DNA from: Perognathus longimembris pacificus
Lineage: Eukaryota; Chordata; Mammalia; Rodentia; Heteromyidae
Length of the DNA stretch: 64,000 nt
Assembly (NCBI RefSeq): GCF_023159225.1
Contig: NC_063161.1
Location: 563,001-627,000 of the forward strand
Reading direction: 5' to 3'
Positions 40,175-52,345 of this stretch are shown piece by piece. Position numbers and translations under genes: made by a program. The notes under the pieces are model-generated. The model searched no databases and was not told the DNA's origin. It saw only the letters and a list, made by a program, of their open reading frames with translations. Within the stretch, counting starts at the first letter, position 1, and the number at the start of each line of letters is the position of its first letter.

Positions 40175-43100
40175 CTACTGGCCTGGCCGGGGCCCGGAGG
40201 CTCTCTGGAGGCAGAACTGTGCAGCAGGCAGTGACAGGACCAGACTCACGGTTCGGCGGCCCATCCAGTACAGGCTATAGCCCAGAAGTCCGAAGAAGGC
40301 GGCCTTCACGGCCAGTCGGGACACTCTGCCTGAGATGGACGGTGGTGGGACGCTGTGGGAGGAGGAGGCCTGGGTATGGCTGGGGCTCGACCCCCTGCAA
40401 CCTCCCGTGCGGAGGTCAACGCCACGTGCAGTTGGGGGCCTGAAGGGAGAGGGCTACCCACGTCATGATCTCCTGGATGTTGAGGTCAGTACTCCAGTTC
40501 TTCTCGATGCCAGGCACGTGGCCCATGCCCACAACACCAACGACCACGGAAGGGACGCACTTCCTGGGTTCAGCTGTAGGGGAGGAAGGAGGTAAGCTGT
40601 GGCTGGCACAGGAACCACAACATCCCAGGGTGTCCCCACCGCGCCTGCCTGTCACCGTCAGAGGCACGGGGCAGCTCGAGGCGCCGGGCAGCCTGCCGAA
40701 GCATATAGGTCAGGTAGATGTCGCGCTCTGAGACGATGGTGCGGTGCAGGTCAGGAAATTCACCAATCATCTCAGCCATCATCTGCTCCAGCAGGTCCTT
40801 CTGCTTGCAGCGTTCTACATCATCCTTGCTGGGGGCAGAAGGCATGCTGCTGGCTGGTAGCAGGGGGGGTGGGGGGGCAGGCAGAGTGCACAGCCACCCC
40901 ACAGGGACAGGCAGGGGGTGCCCCACCTCCGACAGGGACCGTAGAAGGCACGCTGCTGACTGGGGAGGATGGGGGCACTGGGAAGCTAGCAACACTGACA
41001 CAGGTCCGGGACCACAGCACTACGTATTTGGGACTTACGGGGGACGGAGGGCAGGGAAGGTCCTTGTGTGAGCAGGTAAGGCAGGGTGGAACGTGCCATG
41101 TGTGGGCCAGGGGACTTGCTCTACCTGATTGGGTCTGACAGGAAGCAGAGGCCCCAAGCCAACTTGACTTTCTGCCAGAAGGAGAGTGCGGCAATAGCTC
41201 TCTTGAAGGTGACGGGGATGGGCCGGTCGCCCAGGTGGAATTTGCAGAATGGCACCTTGCTGGCCTGGAGTGGAGGCTGGGTGTTAGGGCTCACGGGGCC
41301 CTGGGCAGCTCCTGCCGGCCCTGGTCCTTACATGGTTCCCAGGTGTGCCCAGTGCCCACCTCCTTGAAGGCTTCTCTGAACTCGCCACCGGGGGCCATGC
41401 CCAGCTGCTCCGTGATGTGGGCAGACACCTTCAGCAGCAGCATCTGCATGAGTCCCGACATGAGCCCGTTCTGCAGGGGGAGAAGCCCCATGTGAGCCCC
41501 ATGCAGAGAAGGGCAGCCAGCGAGCCAGGCCCCTGCTGCCCCGGTCAGCGCCCTCAGGGGCCTTCTGCCCACGAGGGCAGGCCGCCCTGGCACAGGGTTC
41601 AGACCAGAGCAGGATTTTGGCTTTGGTCGCTTTCCAAAGAGACGTTGTGGGGGAAGGGAGGAGTGAGGAGTCCTTCCTTTACAGGACAGTCGAGGTGGTT
41701 GAAAAAGGCCACCTCACTGTCATGGTGGCCTGATCCCAGGGGTCTGACCATGTGTCTGTGAGGGACAGGCTGATCCCAGGCCAACAAGGCAGACCCCAGC
41801 ACCTCACGGGGCCCAAGCACACACCACGTCTGTCTGCCAGGCCAACACAGGCGGCAGTGCAGATGCCTGGCAGCCACTCCCACAGCGATCATGGCACGGA
41901 CTTCCCCGGGTCCTGCCACGCTGGCTGACAAGAGGTGAAGGTTGGCATGTAGAGATGCCCCCCTCACTGGGCTCTGAGGCTGTGGTGCAGGCCCTAGCCC
42001 TGGGGAAGGATCACCTCTTTAGCTGCTGTGTAGACTCCACACCTTCTGTGCGTGTCCAGGGAGGTGTGGCCTTTGACCCAGCAGGTGCCCCTTTGAGCCT
42101 GGAGATGGTCTACTGCACCAGTGTCCTTGCTTACCTGGACTCAGGTAAGCAAGTATAGTATAGCTATATACTATATACTATATAGCTATAGTTCTATACT
42201 AGAACGGTCCAACCTGACTCTAAGACTTAAAACAGGGCCAAGTGCCAGTGGCTCACACCTGTCATCCTAGCTGCTCAGGAGGCTGAGATCTGAGGATTGC
42301 AGTTCAAAGCCAACCCAGGGAAGGAAAGTCTGTGAGACTCTTATCTCCAATTAACCACCAGGAAACGGGGAGTGGTACTGTTCCTCAAAGTGGTAGAGCA
42401 CTAGCCTTGAGTTTGAAAAAGCTCAGGGACAGCACCCAGCCCCACGACTGACCTAAAACTCCCTCACTGCCCAAGACTTAAAATAGGGACCTTGGGCCAG
42501 GTGGTGTGTTAGGTCTGGCAGATACCAGGGACTAGAGGTGAGGTCAGTTCTGCCCATGTGGCTAAGCCCCATTGAAAACTATGGACATTGGAGTTCAGGG
42601 AGCCTCTGGGGGGGGGGGGGGTACCATGCACATCATGTAGTTTCAAAGATGAGTGCCACATGAAACTCGCTTTGTAGAGGTATGGGCAGCCAGTGCCAGC
42701 CTCTTCCTACTGACAGCCTCCTGCGCCCCCCGCCCCCCCGCTCGGATGGACCAGGGTGAGCCTGTGGCTTGCATGATCAGGTCTGTAATCCTTGTGGACC
42801 CCAGACTCTACTCTGGGGACAGGACTGGTGCTGATGGGCCCTGGCTAGACGGGGCTGGCCTTCGAAGGCTGGACTGTCAACGTCTGGGGTTCACTCCCTT
42901 GTCCGGGAGATTTCAAGTCACAAGCAAGTCGGCCTGGGGAGCCCTCATCTCATGTGTGGGACAGGCTAGCGTCGGCTGTGAGAACAAGCTGCGAGGCTGG
43001 AGGGGTAGGCAAGAGGAGGGCCACGAGGCCATGTGGCAAGCCACCCACCGCGTGGCAAACCGAGGGCCCTACCTCAAGAGTCAGAATCTCACCTCTTTCC

Positions 43101-45083
43101 TTTCTTGTGTGGAATCTGATGTAAGACCTCCCTTCTCCTGAGTGTGAGTGGGGACAAGGCCAGGCTGGACCAGTGGCTGCACCGTGTCAAGGTCACAAGG
43201 AGCTTGGGCCCCGAGCCCCTCCCTTCTCCGCCCCGTCGCACGCAAACCCGGGCCCCACGTGCCACGTGCGCACCTGCCTCACAGCCTGCTGCAGCTTTTC
43301 CAGGCTGACCTCCTTGGCTTCGCGCAGCAGCGTCCTCTCGTCCATCTTCAGCATGGACACGCGGTACTGGCAGAGCTCCACGACGACCACGTCAGGCTGC
43401 ACCTCCCGGATGGTCTGTGGGCACAGGCCACACCTGGGATTGGGGTGCACTCCATCTGCCTGCCCCCACACCGCCCCAGGAGCCACATTAGAACAACCCC
43501 AGTGCTAACCACCTGTGCCACGGTGACAACTCAATTTTTTTTGGGGGGGGGGCAGTCCTGGGCCTTGGACTCAGGGCCTGGGCACTGTCCCTGGCTTCCT
43601 TTTGCTCAAGGCTAGCACTCCACCTCTGGAGCCACAGCACCACTTCCGGCTTTTCCTGTTTATGTGGCACTGAGGAATCAAACCAAGGGCTTTATGCATG
43701 CCAGGCAATTACTCTACCGCTGTCACATTCCCGGCCACAACTCAGTTCTTTTTTTTTCGCCAGTCCTGGGCCTTGGACTCAGGGCCTGAGCACTTTCCCT
43801 GGCTTCTTCCCGCTCAAGGCCAGCACTCTGCCACCTAAGCCACAGCGCCTCTTCTGGCCGTTTTCCATATATGTGGTGCTGGGGAATCGAACCGAGAGCT
43901 TCATGTGTAGGAGGCAAGCACTCTTGCCACTAGGCCATATTCCCAGCCCCACAACTCAATTCTTAAAGCAACTAGACAAAGTTGTAAGACAAGGTAGCTG
44001 TTAAATGAAAAGGCAGAGGTTTCCTGCTGGAGGTAGGAATGAGCCCCTCTTCATTCCTGGAGGAACATGGAATTGGAGTGGCCTGCTGAGTGGTCCTGGG
44101 CGTGGCTCACCACAGCCCGTACTCCTGGACACAAGCCAGCGGAAGAACGGTAACCCAGGGAAGGGGGGCTACCTTCACGACATCCCGCTTGCTGTCATCA
44201 CTGAAGTGGGCAGTGCCCACCACGTACACTCTGCTCCCATCCTCAGCTACGAGCTGGGTCACAGTCCGTGGCAGGTTGGGCCGTTCACGTCGTCGCTTTA
44301 GCTTCATCTCCAAGAGTAGGTTGAAGGCATCTGTATCAGCTGTAGAGACGGTAAAAGCCACAGGTGCTAAGGCCCAGTTCCAGGGGACAGGCTGCTTGCA
44401 CAATGGCTGCCAGGGCTGGGCAGGCCCTGTAGGTCTTCAGGATCACAGGCTAGAATGGGAACAGGGCCTCATGGCACGTGCTGGGCTGGCACAGGGGCTG
44501 GACAGGCTGCCTGTGTGCTGGGTGTCATCTGAGGAGCCCAGCCAGGCACTTTGCCCCATCTAACACAAGGGAACACCTGGGAGAGCAGTGGACCAGGGGC
44601 CCATGGGCCGTACCCATAATGGCTCAATTCTAACTAAGCCTGGATTTAGGGAAGGTCTTAGGGAACAAGTTTCATAGAGGCCCACCAGGTACAGTGAGGC
44701 AGTCCTGCTACTCACCCACTCGCGCTCACAGCCACGTCCCACCCTACCCCAGGGGTCCAGCAGACCCGAAGGAAGACATACACAGGTTCTGGGGGTCTCC
44801 AGAAAGCACCCCGGGCTCTGCCTCTGATGTCCCTGAAGTCGTGACGGGCTCCGCGTCGGCCTGCAGGAGAGAGAACTTGAGTGGATGTCCTCTCAGCCCC
44901 GTCCCCCTCCCAGCCTGCTCAGGCCACTCTCAGGTCTTCCCCATGGAGAATTCCGCAGAGCAGCAGGTCCCAGGACCTCCACCCTGCTGTGCCGTGGCGG
45001 GGCCACCGGGTGCTGAGGAAGAGGCCTCCACCAGCTCCCAGCCTCCCCCTCACCTCCTGAGGTGGCCGGTCCTCCCCTTCCAT
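40175..45083 (-). CDS. TRABD: TraB domain-containing protein (9 coding exons, 376 aa)
   Basis: TraB/PrgY-family protein, reported on the mitochondrial outer membrane; biochemical role poorly known. Exons in transcript order: 45083-45054, 44860-44782, 44339-44173, 43414-43274, 41470-41360, 41264-41125, 40828-40656, 40573-40462, 40352-40175. Total 1,131 nt, i.e. 376 residues plus TAG, the same length as the human protein as I recall it. Two G-x-x-H motifs typical of the TraB fold are visible: GTAH at 78-81 (in VYVVGTAHFSDD) and GMGH at 296-299. A hydrophobic stretch near the C-terminus (AAFFGLLGYSLYW) is a likely membrane anchor. The N-terminus (MEGEDRPPQEADAEP) is acidic and variable. Exon 1 codes only 10 residues, so the real promoter is probably the CpG island some 4.5 kb upstream. 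Confidence 0.97.
42238..42466 (+). mobile_element. B1-Geo dimeric SINE
   Basis: Well preserved copy in TRABD intron 4 (between coding exons at 43274 and 41470): CTCAGGAGGCTGAGATCTGA head. Confidence 0.88.
43531..43737 (-). mobile_element. IDL-Geo dimeric SINE
   Basis: Full reverse dimer in TRABD intron 3, with T9 G9 at the tail side. Confidence 0.9.
43746..43952 (-). mobile_element. IDL-Geo dimeric SINE
   Basis: Second full reverse dimer directly beside the first. The flank CACAACTCA(G/A)TTCTT repeats around it, a likely target-site duplication. Confidence 0.9.
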
Positions 45084-45370
45084 GGCTGACCGGCAGTTTC
45101 CTGATGGGCAGAGGAAGCCTGAGGAGACAGGACAGGGTGCTCAGCTGGAGCCCAAGGCTGAGCTCAGGTCCCACTGGGAAGCAAGGGGACAAGCCAGTCC
45201 TTAAGGGCAGGGCCTCAGCCCCTGTCCCAACACCACTGACTGGCTCCTGGCACATGCTGCTGAGATCCTGGTTGGGGAGATTAGCAGCCTCCAGGAGTTA
45301 CGTGAGGACGGACCTGCAGGCAAAGTCCCAGGCACACAGAGAATGCCCCAACTCATACCCCACACTGCAA

Positions 45371-45462
45371 GAAGACAGAAGCAGGGACATTGTGTTTTGG
45401 ACCCCTTTCAGTAATGGAAGACAGAAGCAGGGACATTGTGTTTTGGACCCCTTTCAGTAATG
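45371..45462. repeat. Tandem duplication, 46 bp x 2
   Basis: Two adjacent copies of a 46-base unit (GAAGACAGAAGCAGGGACAT...), practically identical, upstream of TRABD coding exon 1. Recent slippage duplication. Confidence 0.9.
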
Positions 45463-45595
45463 GTGGCAATGAGTAGAGAAGGTGGGAATGGGGAAAGTAG
45501 ACGGCTTAGTGTCCTTAAGAGTCAAGACATATTTCAGCTGGAAAGAGGCAAGATATTTAGTAAGGAAGAGCATAGTTAGAAATCTGACAAGGAAG

Positions 45596-45830
45596 CAAGT
45601 GCTGGGAGCTCATGCCTAGAATCCTAGCCACGCCAGTGGCTTAGCTGTGAGGATCACGGTTTGGAGCCAGACCAGGCAGGGAAGTCCAGGAGACTCTTCA
45701 TCTCTGATTAAACACCAAAAATCTATAGCTCTAGCTCAAGGGATAGAGCACTAACCTTGAGCACAAAAGCTCAGGGACAGCGCCTAGGCCCTGAGTTCAA
45801 GCTCTTTGACTGGTATATTACACCCCTCCC
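45596..45830 (+). mobile_element. B1-Geo dimeric SINE
   Basis: Diverged copy upstream of TRABD coding exon 1: GAGCTCATGCCTAGAATCC head, CTGAGTTCAAGCTCTTTGAC end. Confidence 0.8.
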
Positions 45831-45847
45831 CCTTACAAATCTGACAA

Positions 45848-46068
45848 GAATCCAGGCACCAATGGCTCATGCCTGTAATTCCTAGCTACCTAGGAGGCTG
45901 ACGTCTGAGGATCCTGATTCAAAGCAAGTCAGGGCAGGAAAGTCTGTGAGACTAAACTACCAAAAAGCCAGAAGTGGCTGTGGCTTAAATGGAAGAATGC
46001 TAGCCTTGAGCAAAAGCAGCTCGGGCCTTGAGTTCAAGTCTCAAGACTGACAGAAAAAGAAAAAAACC
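45848..46068 (+). mobile_element. B1-Geo dimeric SINE
   Basis: ATGGCTCATGCCTGTAATTC head, TTGAGTTCAAGTCTCAAGAC end. The short unit TACAAATCTGACAAG occurs before it. Confidence 0.82.
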
Positions 46069-47317
46069 CTGACAGAAACCTAGGGTGGCTCCCTGTGGAA
46101 GACCAGTCCATAGCGTCACGGTTTCTGTGTCCCTCAGACAGGAGACAGGAGCCTTGAGGTTGGAGTCCCGTATGCCAGATGGCACAGAGGGGGTAGAGAG
46201 AGCATCGGTCAGACTTCAGTTTAGTGAGGTCATAGGACTTCATACCTCTCCTACTAGAAAGTGACTCTGCTACTTGGCAGAGCTCTTAACAAATTCAGGC
46301 CAGAATCTGCAAGCCTCACACAGTGCCAGAGAAGCTGCGACTGGCAATAGGGCAAGAACACTCAGCAGACACAGGAAGAGGCCAGGGGAGAGAAAACTCA
46401 GCCTGGCAATGAAGAGGAGCTGTGTTTGGACCATGACGTGAGAGCGCTCTCTAGACAAGACGAGTAGGCTGGAGAATTCTGACCCCTGGATGTTGTCATG
46501 CTAAGGAAGGAAGGGAATATTCCAAACTGCCTTTAGCTATGATGAAGCAGGGTAGTTCTGTTCTGAAGTGTGGGCATGCATCAGAGCTGCATCAGGAGAT
46601 GTGCTCGCACAAGGGGCTTCACCACACATAACTTGAGCCTCTCTTGGCTCACCATCTACCAATGGCACAACTCTTAGAACTTCCATGATGAAGAGTAAGC
46701 AAGCAGTAAATGGCCTTGGTGCTCTCTGGAGCCCCCTTCCCCGTGGCATCTGGCAAACGCATGTCCTGGCTCTCAAAAGTGTTGTAGGTGCGATGAGCAG
46801 ACTAACTCAGAGCTCACTTCCTCATCTGAAATAGGAACTCAGCGCAGGGCCTGGGTGGGTGACTCAAGGCTCGGGTCTCTCTAGGCATAACCAGACACTT
46901 GGGAGCTCACCAAGGTGAGAGGAGGTCATGGTGAGCATGGGTGGGCCTTCTAGAAGAACTGGTCAGGGGTAGCAGGGCTCCCAAGGCAGGGATGGGCTAA
47001 TTATTAAGAGCACACAATCAGATCCCAAGCCAGCCTTAGACTGCTGCAGGGGTGTGTGTGGGGGAACCTATCCCACAAGCAAAGTTCTGGGGGGCCCTCC
47101 TCTCTACCTGGGCTCCTGAGTCTGGAAACTGCCCTATTCTGAGGGTTCTCAGGGTAGCACATCTGGGAAAGACCACTGCTCGCTCCAGGGCTCCCAAAAC
47201 TCGTGGACAGTGGCTCATTGAGACTCACTCCAGGGGCTTCCTTCGTACACTAAGTCACTCAAATGAAACCCAAACAGCCATGTGTTCAGAAGGCTTTGGG
47301 AAGCTTGCTTTCCTTTC
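46069..47317. other. Probable TRABD intron 1, unique sequence
   Basis: No exon or repeat recognised; only short ORFs. Confidence 0.45.
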
Positions 47318-47524
47318 CTTTTTTTTTTTTTTTTGCTAGTCCTGGGGCTTGAACTCAGGGTCTGAGCACTGTTCCTGGCTTCTTTTTGCTCAAAGCTAGC
47401 ACTCTACCACTGGAGCCACAGCACCACTTCCAGCCTTTTCTGTTTATGTGGCACTGAGGAATCGAACCCAGGGCTTCATGCATGCTAGGCAAGCACTCCA
47501 CCACTAAGCCACTCTTCAGCCCCG
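47318..47524 (-). mobile_element. IDL-Geo dimeric SINE
   Basis: Full reverse dimer with T16 at the tail side and GGGGCTGAAGAGTGGCTTAG at the head. Confidence 0.92.
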
Positions 47525-48850
47525 GGAAGATAGGGCGTCCTGGCTTTCCCTCTTCACATAACCCCAGCTGGGACCTGGGGAGTCATCCTCTCAGGCCTGG
47601 GCAGCAGCCCCACTGGGAAAGGAGAGAAGATCATCCTTAGTCCAGCTTAGCACACAGAAGCAAACAATTCTTATTTACAAGCAGCACAAGGCTGCCAAAG
47701 CACAAGGCGAAAACTGGGGGAAAAAATCCTGTAAGGGATTTCCTGTAAGGGTGTGTGTGTGCGCAGCACCAACAGCCAATGGGAGGGGACCACGTTGTTG
47801 CCTCCTCCAGCCCTGCCCGCCTACTGGGCAGCTGAAGGTCTGAGGTTAGCCTGCCAGACCCACCCTCTGGAGCTTGCCCCGGGCAGGCCCGAGCCTGAGA
47901 GGAACAAGGCAGCCCAGAAGGCTGAAGTGGCTGTAGAGAGGCCCAGGCGGGTGGCAATGGCCAGGGAGAGGAGCCTTGAGCCTCATGATGGCTAGGTCAC
48001 ACAAATGTGGCACACGGACCTAGAGCAGTATCTAACCCTGGCCCAGGCACCTATCACCAAGAGCAGTGACTTTGGGTGGGGGAAGTCAGGCAGGAAAGCC
48101 ACTGACCCCCCAGGCTGACTGAATCTGAGAGCTGATGCTATATATCCACATACTTCCTGGTTTACTTCCTCTTGGATGTAATCTCAAACAGGCTACTAAT
48201 CTGTCCCTCACCTGCTCTGAAGGCTGGCAGGGCCTAAACTGGACCTCCACCTCTGGGCATCTAGCCACTCTTAACTATGCTTCCTGTGTGTCCTTTACAC
48301 ATTTAAGCCCTCAAGGAGACCAAGCAGCCCCCTCTCAGGGTGGATCCATGTGTCTCCTCCTTCCCAAATCCCAGCACCGGTGTCCTCAGACCGTGGTCAG
48401 ATCAGCTCCCAACCAGCTCTCCCTGCAGAGTAGGAGGGGCAGTGTCTCTAACTTGGGCCTGCTGGCAAGCATGCAGCCCACCGCCACTCACTGAGCCTTA
48501 GTTTAAGTTACAGCAAAGCTCTCAGCATCTAAACTTCTGAAAGAACAAGTCTCAGACTTAAGAATTCTCAACAGCCATTGCATGCAGAAGAGAAAATCAA
48601 GGAAGTCCCGTTTATGTCAGGGCCCCTCAAGGAGGTGGAGCCCTAGAACTCCAGTCAGAGGAATACAGTGGTTCAGTGTTGGATATGGCTGTTTACACCT
48701 AAAATGTGCTATCCTACGACGCTGGGCCCTACAATGCACGACCAAAGCCAGTCAGATCATCCCACTGGCCTACCTAGGCCATGCATGACTGTCCCTCTTC
48801 TAGGTCCCATTACTCTAAACTGACTTGTGTCCTGCCCAGATCCACACTCT
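47525..48850. other. Probable TRABD intron 1, unique sequence
   Basis: AT/GC-balanced sequence leading into the CpG island; nothing coding recognised. Confidence 0.45.
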
Positions 48851-48999
48851 GAAGTGTCACCCCCCGGTGTGCGAGCGAGCGCGAGGGTGTGGGGTTAAGG
48901 AGGCCGCGGTGAGGGTGGGACCGCATGCTGGGATGTCCGGCAGGTCACTGAGGATGTGGCTAGAAGCCTCTCTACAAGCCAGGCAGGGCCCTCGCTTCC

Positions 49000-50200
49000 A
49001 GGGAAATGTCAACGTCCGTGAGCGATGCTCTCTCAGGGCCCCGGGCCGAGCTGTCGCCGAGCCCGCAGCCCTCTGAACGCTGCCGGCCACGCTCCAGCCT
49101 GGCTGCCGAAAGCTGACCGGCGCCGCTCCGCCGGCTCCGGGCCGAGGATCCCGAACCAGACCGGCCTGGCCGGAAGTTCCCGTGCAGGTGTGGCGGAGCT
49201 GGGGGCGGGGAAGCGGGGCCTCGGTCCACCTGGGCTCCACGTAGGCCCCGGCCCGGGCTCTAGGCTCCCGGTCCCTCCGGCCAGAGCCCCTGCGGGCACC
49301 GCCTCTGACCGCGTCTCCCCCCGCAGGGCCGCCCCCCGCCCCCCCGCAGCAAGGGGACGGGGCTCGAGGGCAGCAGTGCCGCACGGGGCCCGGGGGCCCG
49401 GGGGCCCGGGCGCCGGTGCCGGCCCGTCTGGGGGACCCGCAGGCCAGCCCGCTTCTGAGGCGGCTGCCATTCCGCGCGCCCCGGCGGCTTCCGGGACTCC
49501 GGGGCTGCGGCGGCCCCCTCGGCCCGCCGCCAGCAGGGCTCGCACGGGCGGAGCCTCGCGGCCGGGGGACCCCGCGTCCGGGAGGCTCGGCCCTGCAGCC
49601 CGCGTCCCGGCCCGACCCCGGCCCCCCGCCCGCCCGCCCGCGGCCCGCGGCGTACCGAGCGGGGATGCGGCGCTCCTCAGCCGGCCTCCATGCGCGCGTC
49701 GCCCGGCGGACGGGGCGGGCCGCGCCGGGCGGGGCGGGGCGGGGCGGGGCGGCCGGACGGGCCGGGCCGGGTGAGGGCGCCGGCCGAGCAGCATGCCGGG
49801 AAGCGCCTCCCAGGGGCCCGCGCGCGAGGCCCCGCCCCCGCCGCAGGCCCCGCCCCCGCCGCAGGCCCCGCCCCCCGGGCTTACCCCCTTTCTCCGCCCC
49901 CCCAGCGCCCGGACGCGGCTGCCGGGGGCGCTGCCACCCGGGGGTCGCCCTAGGTCTGGCTCGGTGTCCCGTGACGGTGGAACAGAAGCCGTGGTTCCAA
50001 GACGGGCAGGGCACGGGGCCGTGGAACATGCCCCCCGTGGCCCCGGCCGGCCTCTGGGGCTCCCCAGCCGGGCCGCCTTCGGACAGGGCTGTGGGGGGCG
50101 GGCCTGGGCCTCTCGCCGGCGGCTGCCCCGCAGGAGCGGGATCTGGCCGGCAGACCCGGGGGGCGGTGTGGGAGGGGGGCTGGGCCGGGGGCTGGGCCTG
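49000..50200 (-). promoter_or_regulatory. Large CpG island, probable TRABD promoter
   Basis: A 1.2-kb stretch of very high GC and CpG. It includes repeated GGGGCGGGGC boxes at 49,730-49,750 and a doubled GCCGCAGGCCCCGCC motif at 49,838-49,872. No protein fits it. TRABD is transcribed leftwards and its first coding exon encodes only 10 residues at 45,083, so a non-coding first exon here is expected. The very long ORFs here reflect lack of AT-rich stop codons. Confidence 0.55.
49666..49790 (-). other. Candidate non-coding first exon of TRABD
   Basis: On the minus strand a donor-like CCGCTCG/GTACGC lies at 49,666/49,665, inside the CpG island and upstream of TRABD coding exon 1. The 5' edge is not defined. 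The inference rests only on position, orientation and the donor. Confidence 0.3.
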
Positions 50201-50807
50201 TTCAGGGATGGCCACCACATCCCTTTAGGTTCCAGGAGGAGAGCGCCCTGGCCCCAGACCTGCCGGGCTGCCCAGTGGCCCTCCCGGGGTCGGGCTCTTG
50301 TGGGCGCCGGGGCTGTGCGCTCCGCACCCACCCGGCGGTTCCCTCTCGGCTGGGCGGGCTGGCTGCTGGGGCAAGGCTAACCCTCCGAAGGGCTGGGCCG
50401 GGCCTGAGGCCCCTGGCCTTCTCTGCTCCTGGTGAAAGACGCTGCTCTCAGTTGCCTCTGGTCACAGCCTCTCCGCCCCCGGCCCGCTGCTGTGCTGCGC
50501 TGGTTTCCTCCAAGCACCTCAGTCGCCGTTCACAGGGAGAGCACCGGGGGCGGGGGGCTGGGGGAGTCCCCCGGCTCCAGCCACTCGTTCACCGCCAGGC
50601 ACACTGAGACCCACCCCGGGCCATTTTCTTGGGGCCTCCAGTGCTAGGCTGCTGAGGCCGGAAGAGGCCTAGGTTTGTCTGCACTGCCTGGGCTGGGTTC
50701 AAGGTTCTCCCTGAGCCCAGCCTCTTCCTCATGAACGACCCTGGTACCACCTGCCCTTCTGGTCTCTGCTCTCTGCTGGAGAGAAGGAGACAAAGGGTGA
50801 GGTGGCA

Positions 50808-51032
50808 TCTTTATTTTTTGGACAGTCCTGCGGCTTGACCTTAGGGCCTGTGTGCTGTCCCTGAGCTTTTTCGCTAAAGGCTAGCGCTCTTCCACTTAAG
50901 CCACAACTCTGCTTCCGGCTTTTTGGTAGTTTAGTCTCACAGACTTTCTTGCCCTGACTCACTTTGAACCACGATCCTCAGCGCTCAGCCTCCTGAGTAG
51001 GATTACAGGCGTGAGCCACCAGCTCCCAGCTG
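50808..51032 (-). mobile_element. B1-Geo dimeric SINE
   Basis: Reverse copy: GCGGCTTGACCTTAGGGCCT and CTCAGCCTCCTGAGTAGGAT. Confidence 0.85.
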
Positions 51033-51678
51033 AGATGGCAGTTTAAGTGGACACTGGCCCTGGTTGCCAGAATTGACCTGGGCAAAGTGGCTCTTGGGGA
51101 AGGAAGGTGCCAGCGACCCTAGTCCCCCTAAGTGGGTGACAGAAGCCACAGCTGCCCTCCGACCTCTAGCTGGGGAACTCCTTTCCCCTCCTGCCCCCAC
51201 AAGGGGGCTCCACTGGGTTTGTGAGGAACCAAAGGCAGAAGAGAGTAGCACAGACCTGAGTTGTGCTCAGCCAAGCTGGCGGGGACGCTGAGGCAGGCCT
51301 GCCACAGCGTGGCCTGGACCTCTCCTGCATCGGAGGCTGTGTTTGGGAGAACAGCATGGTAGCTCAAGTTCTGCCTCTTCTCAGTTGTTCCCAAGTATAT
51401 GCTTTCGCATGGGGGCAGATTCTGTTCTGACACTGAGAGGCCATGGCCCCGGGGGTGGGGGTGGGGGTGGGGGCTGGCTGTGTTTCTTGAAAGCCCCCCT
51501 GTTCTTCCCAGCAGGTGGAGGAAGGGCTCTCTGAGGTAGCTCTGCAGGCAGCAAGGCCAAGGCTGGGGTACTGGGGTCAACACGGCAAGAGCAGGAGGCC
51601 CAAGGGCACCAGGGCCCGTTAGAAAAGAAAGGATCCTGCAGCCAGGGCATTTGTGTGCTGGTAGGGGGGAGTACTCAC

Positions 51679-51859
51679 CAGGGTCCCCGCCCATGTGAGG
51701 GAGGTGGGGTGGCCGGAATCATCCCAAACCGTGGAGCCCACGCAGGTAGGGCCTGGGGTGGAAGAGGTATCAATGGAAAATGACCGGAACTGACAGCGCT
51801 CACTGTCCTCCTCCCCGACAGCCACATCCTTGCTGCCCGTCATCTCCCCTCCCGTCCCC
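51679..51859 (-). other. Exon-like segment, unassigned
   Basis: On the minus strand a good acceptor (CTTGCTTGTTCAG/GGGGACG at 51859) and a near-perfect donor (CCCTG/GTGAGTAC at 51679) bound 181 bases. The segment has an ATG in fair context opening MTGSKDVAVGEEDSERC and stays open to the donor. It lies upstream of TRABD in the same direction and could be an alternative 5' exon or a lncRNA exon. No family recognised. Confidence 0.3.
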
Positions 51860-52129
51860 CTGAACAAGCAAGCACACGGGGTCTTGGAAGGGAGCCTGGG
51901 GCCAAGGCCGCGTCTGGTGCTGGCGCCCCGGGTGACACAGCTGCTACATTGAAACTCCTCACTCACAACAGCCTTCCAGGAAGGTGGGGTGGCTCAGGGG
52001 GACAGGAAGCCCGAGAACAGGTCTGAGGGGTGAGGGGCACCCCTAGTGCCATCCGCTCCCACAGAATGCTGACCAGCTGGTCTGAGGGGGCACCTTAGTG
52101 CCGTTCACGCCCACAGAATGCTGACGAGC
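51860..52129. other. Intergenic, no gene seen
   Basis: Unique sequence with the 58-base duplication at its right end. Confidence 0.4.
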
Positions 52130-52135
52130 TGGGGA
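52021..52135. repeat. Imperfect tandem duplication, ~58 bp x 2
   Basis: Two copies sharing TCTGAGGGG, CACAGAATGCTGAC and AGCTGG, diverged by several substitutions; directly followed by a SINE. Confidence 0.7.
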
Positions 52136-52345
52136 CTGGTGGCTCACACCTGCAATCCGAGCTAGTCAAGAGGCTGAGATCTAAGGATCCAGATCCCAGC
52201 TGGGGTAGGAAAGTCTGTGAGACCCTTGTTCCAAATAACTGCCAAAAAGCTGAAAGCAGAGCTGTGGCTCAAGGGGTATAGTGCTGGCCTTGAGCACAAA
52301 AAGCTCAGGGACGGGACCCGTGCAAGCCCCAGGAGCAGCACAAAG
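52130..52345 (+). mobile_element. B1-Geo dimeric SINE
   Basis: GTGGCTCACACCTGCAATCC head and GCTGTGGCTCAAGGGGTATA right monomer, end shortened. Confidence 0.82.

Noticed and set aside
48857..50331. ORFs of 453 and 432 codons on the minus strand and 270 on the plus strand
   Set aside because: CpG-island artefacts; low-complexity Pro/Arg/Gly/Ala with no domain.
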